A stretch of 64,000 bases of DNA from assembly GCA_017647225.1 (NCBI GenBank), contig JAGCLA010000048.1, positions 35,426 to 99,425 of the forward strand, in the 5' to 3' direction. The translations under genes and the position numbers were made by a program. Of the stretch, positions 63,484 to 64,000 are shown piece by piece. The notes under the pieces were generated by a model. It was not told the DNA's origin. It made no database searches and saw only the letters and a list, made by a program, of their open reading frames with translations. Positions within the stretch are counted from its first letter, which is position 1. Every line of letters begins with the position of its first letter. This DNA comes from Bacteroidaceae bacterium (GTDB lineage: Bacteria; Bacteroidota; Bacteroidia; Bacteroidales; Bacteroidaceae).

Positions 63484-64000
63484 GGATTTTATAGAGTTAA
63501 AAGTTTAGAGTTTAGAGAAACGTTTAACGAGAAGCGTTTAACGATTAGCGAGGAGCGATTAACGATTAGCGTTGAGCGAGGAACGTTGAATGATTAACGA
63601 ATTCTTCGCGAGCTTGTCATTTTTCGGGCAAGCCCTCAATTGTCATCCTGACGATAGGAAGGATCTGTTCCTTAGTGTAGAGTGTAAAGAAATTCGATTA
63701 ACGATAAACGATAAACGATTAGCGATTAACGTTTAACGAGGAAAGGCGAAGCCTTCGATAACGCGAGCAGCGATAGGTCGCAGGTAGCACGGATTCTTGT
63801 CGTGCCCTGCGGGTCGCGGTCAGCGAGCGTTGTCAACGATTAACGATTTTTCATAGCAAAAGTATTGTCTAAAATTACGGCACCGTTAAAGAACACAGCT
63901 TAAACTCTTTTAATTTTTGGAAACAAGCGAGGATTGCCGAGGGCGGCATGCCGTTATATTTTTTCAAAACGCAATGCCGAACGAGTTCCGGAGCGCCAAA
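63484..64000. repeat. Intergenic heptamer-repeat region right of the GH89 gene
   Basis: No credible gene in 517 nt. Eleven consecutive 7-bp units of the type CGWTTAR/CGAGRAR run from 63521 to 63597 and seven from 63695 to 63743, with two more near 63834. A 20-bp segment at 63502-63521 is identical, in the same orientation, to 55844-55863 in the left region. A GTCATCCTGA...GGAAGGATCT element (63643-63667) is of the kind scattered through many genomes. The last 100 nt show nothing recognisable. Confidence 0.75.

Noticed and set aside
63521-63743. CRISPR array
   Set aside because: The units are 7 bp with no spacers and degenerate sequence, and no cas genes are present.

Overview
The window is chromosomal DNA of a Bacteroidales bacterium, most likely a gut commensal. 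Evidence: promoters repeatedly have a TAnnTTTG / TAnnTTCG -7 box (several with an upstream TTG or TTTG about 19-20 nt away), genes rarely have a clear Shine-Dalgarno, and the gene families are Bacteroidetes-typical (DUF5723, DUF4834, DUF2490, DUF1460, T9SS plug domain, type IX-like C-terminal tails, Ser-type sulfatase with anSME). Genus cannot be read from the sequence alone.

Layout. (1) 1-10505 is an amino-sugar and host-glycan locus: a tandem SGNH hydrolase (3' end outside the window), a GH20 beta-hexosaminidase, a ROK sugar kinase, a lipoprotein sulfatase with its maturase, and a NagB-type deaminase joined in frame to a PIG-L deacetylase but split by one TAG codon. (2) 10557-23676 is housekeeping: trxA, dnaE, psd-pssA, tadA, yraN, birA, pyrH, with a lipoprotein/DUF5723 pair. 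(3) 23743-28316 is a five-gene overlapping or near-abutting operon: VTC-type polyphosphate polymerase, DUF4956 membrane protein, DUF2490 barrel, a small tailed secreted protein and a Cthe_2159-type beta-helix protein. It is the best candidate for a poorly described system. (4) 28528-50678 has an HD hydrolase, LptD, ung, proS, asnA, tRNA-Arg(CCG), a DUF1460 protein, a T9SS plug-domain protein, WecA-like and mannose-1-P guanylyltransferase genes, a TPR protein, glnS, a glycosyltransferase, fhs, rarA and a methylmalonyl-CoA epimerase/carboxyltransferase/biotin-carrier operon that includes a 48-residue gene. (5) 50811-53637 is a lipid A acyltransferase plus two Stealth phosphotransferases. (6) 53894-55801 is an acyl-CoA ligase. 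(7) 56346-63383 is a 2345-residue GH89 alpha-N-acetylglucosaminidase, flanked on both sides by intergenic DNA built of degenerate 7-bp tandem repeats.

How they fit: GH89, GH20, the sulfatase and the SGNH enzyme would strip alpha- and beta-linked GlcNAc, sulfate and acyl groups from mucin or heparan-type glycans. The ROK kinase and the NagB/PIG-L protein would then feed the released GlcNAc into glycolysis. No SusC/SusD pair is visible. Most other genes serve envelope building (LptD, Psd/PssA, WecA, ManC, Stealth, LpxL-like) or core metabolism. All functions are read from sequence motifs and family knowledge; no database search was run.
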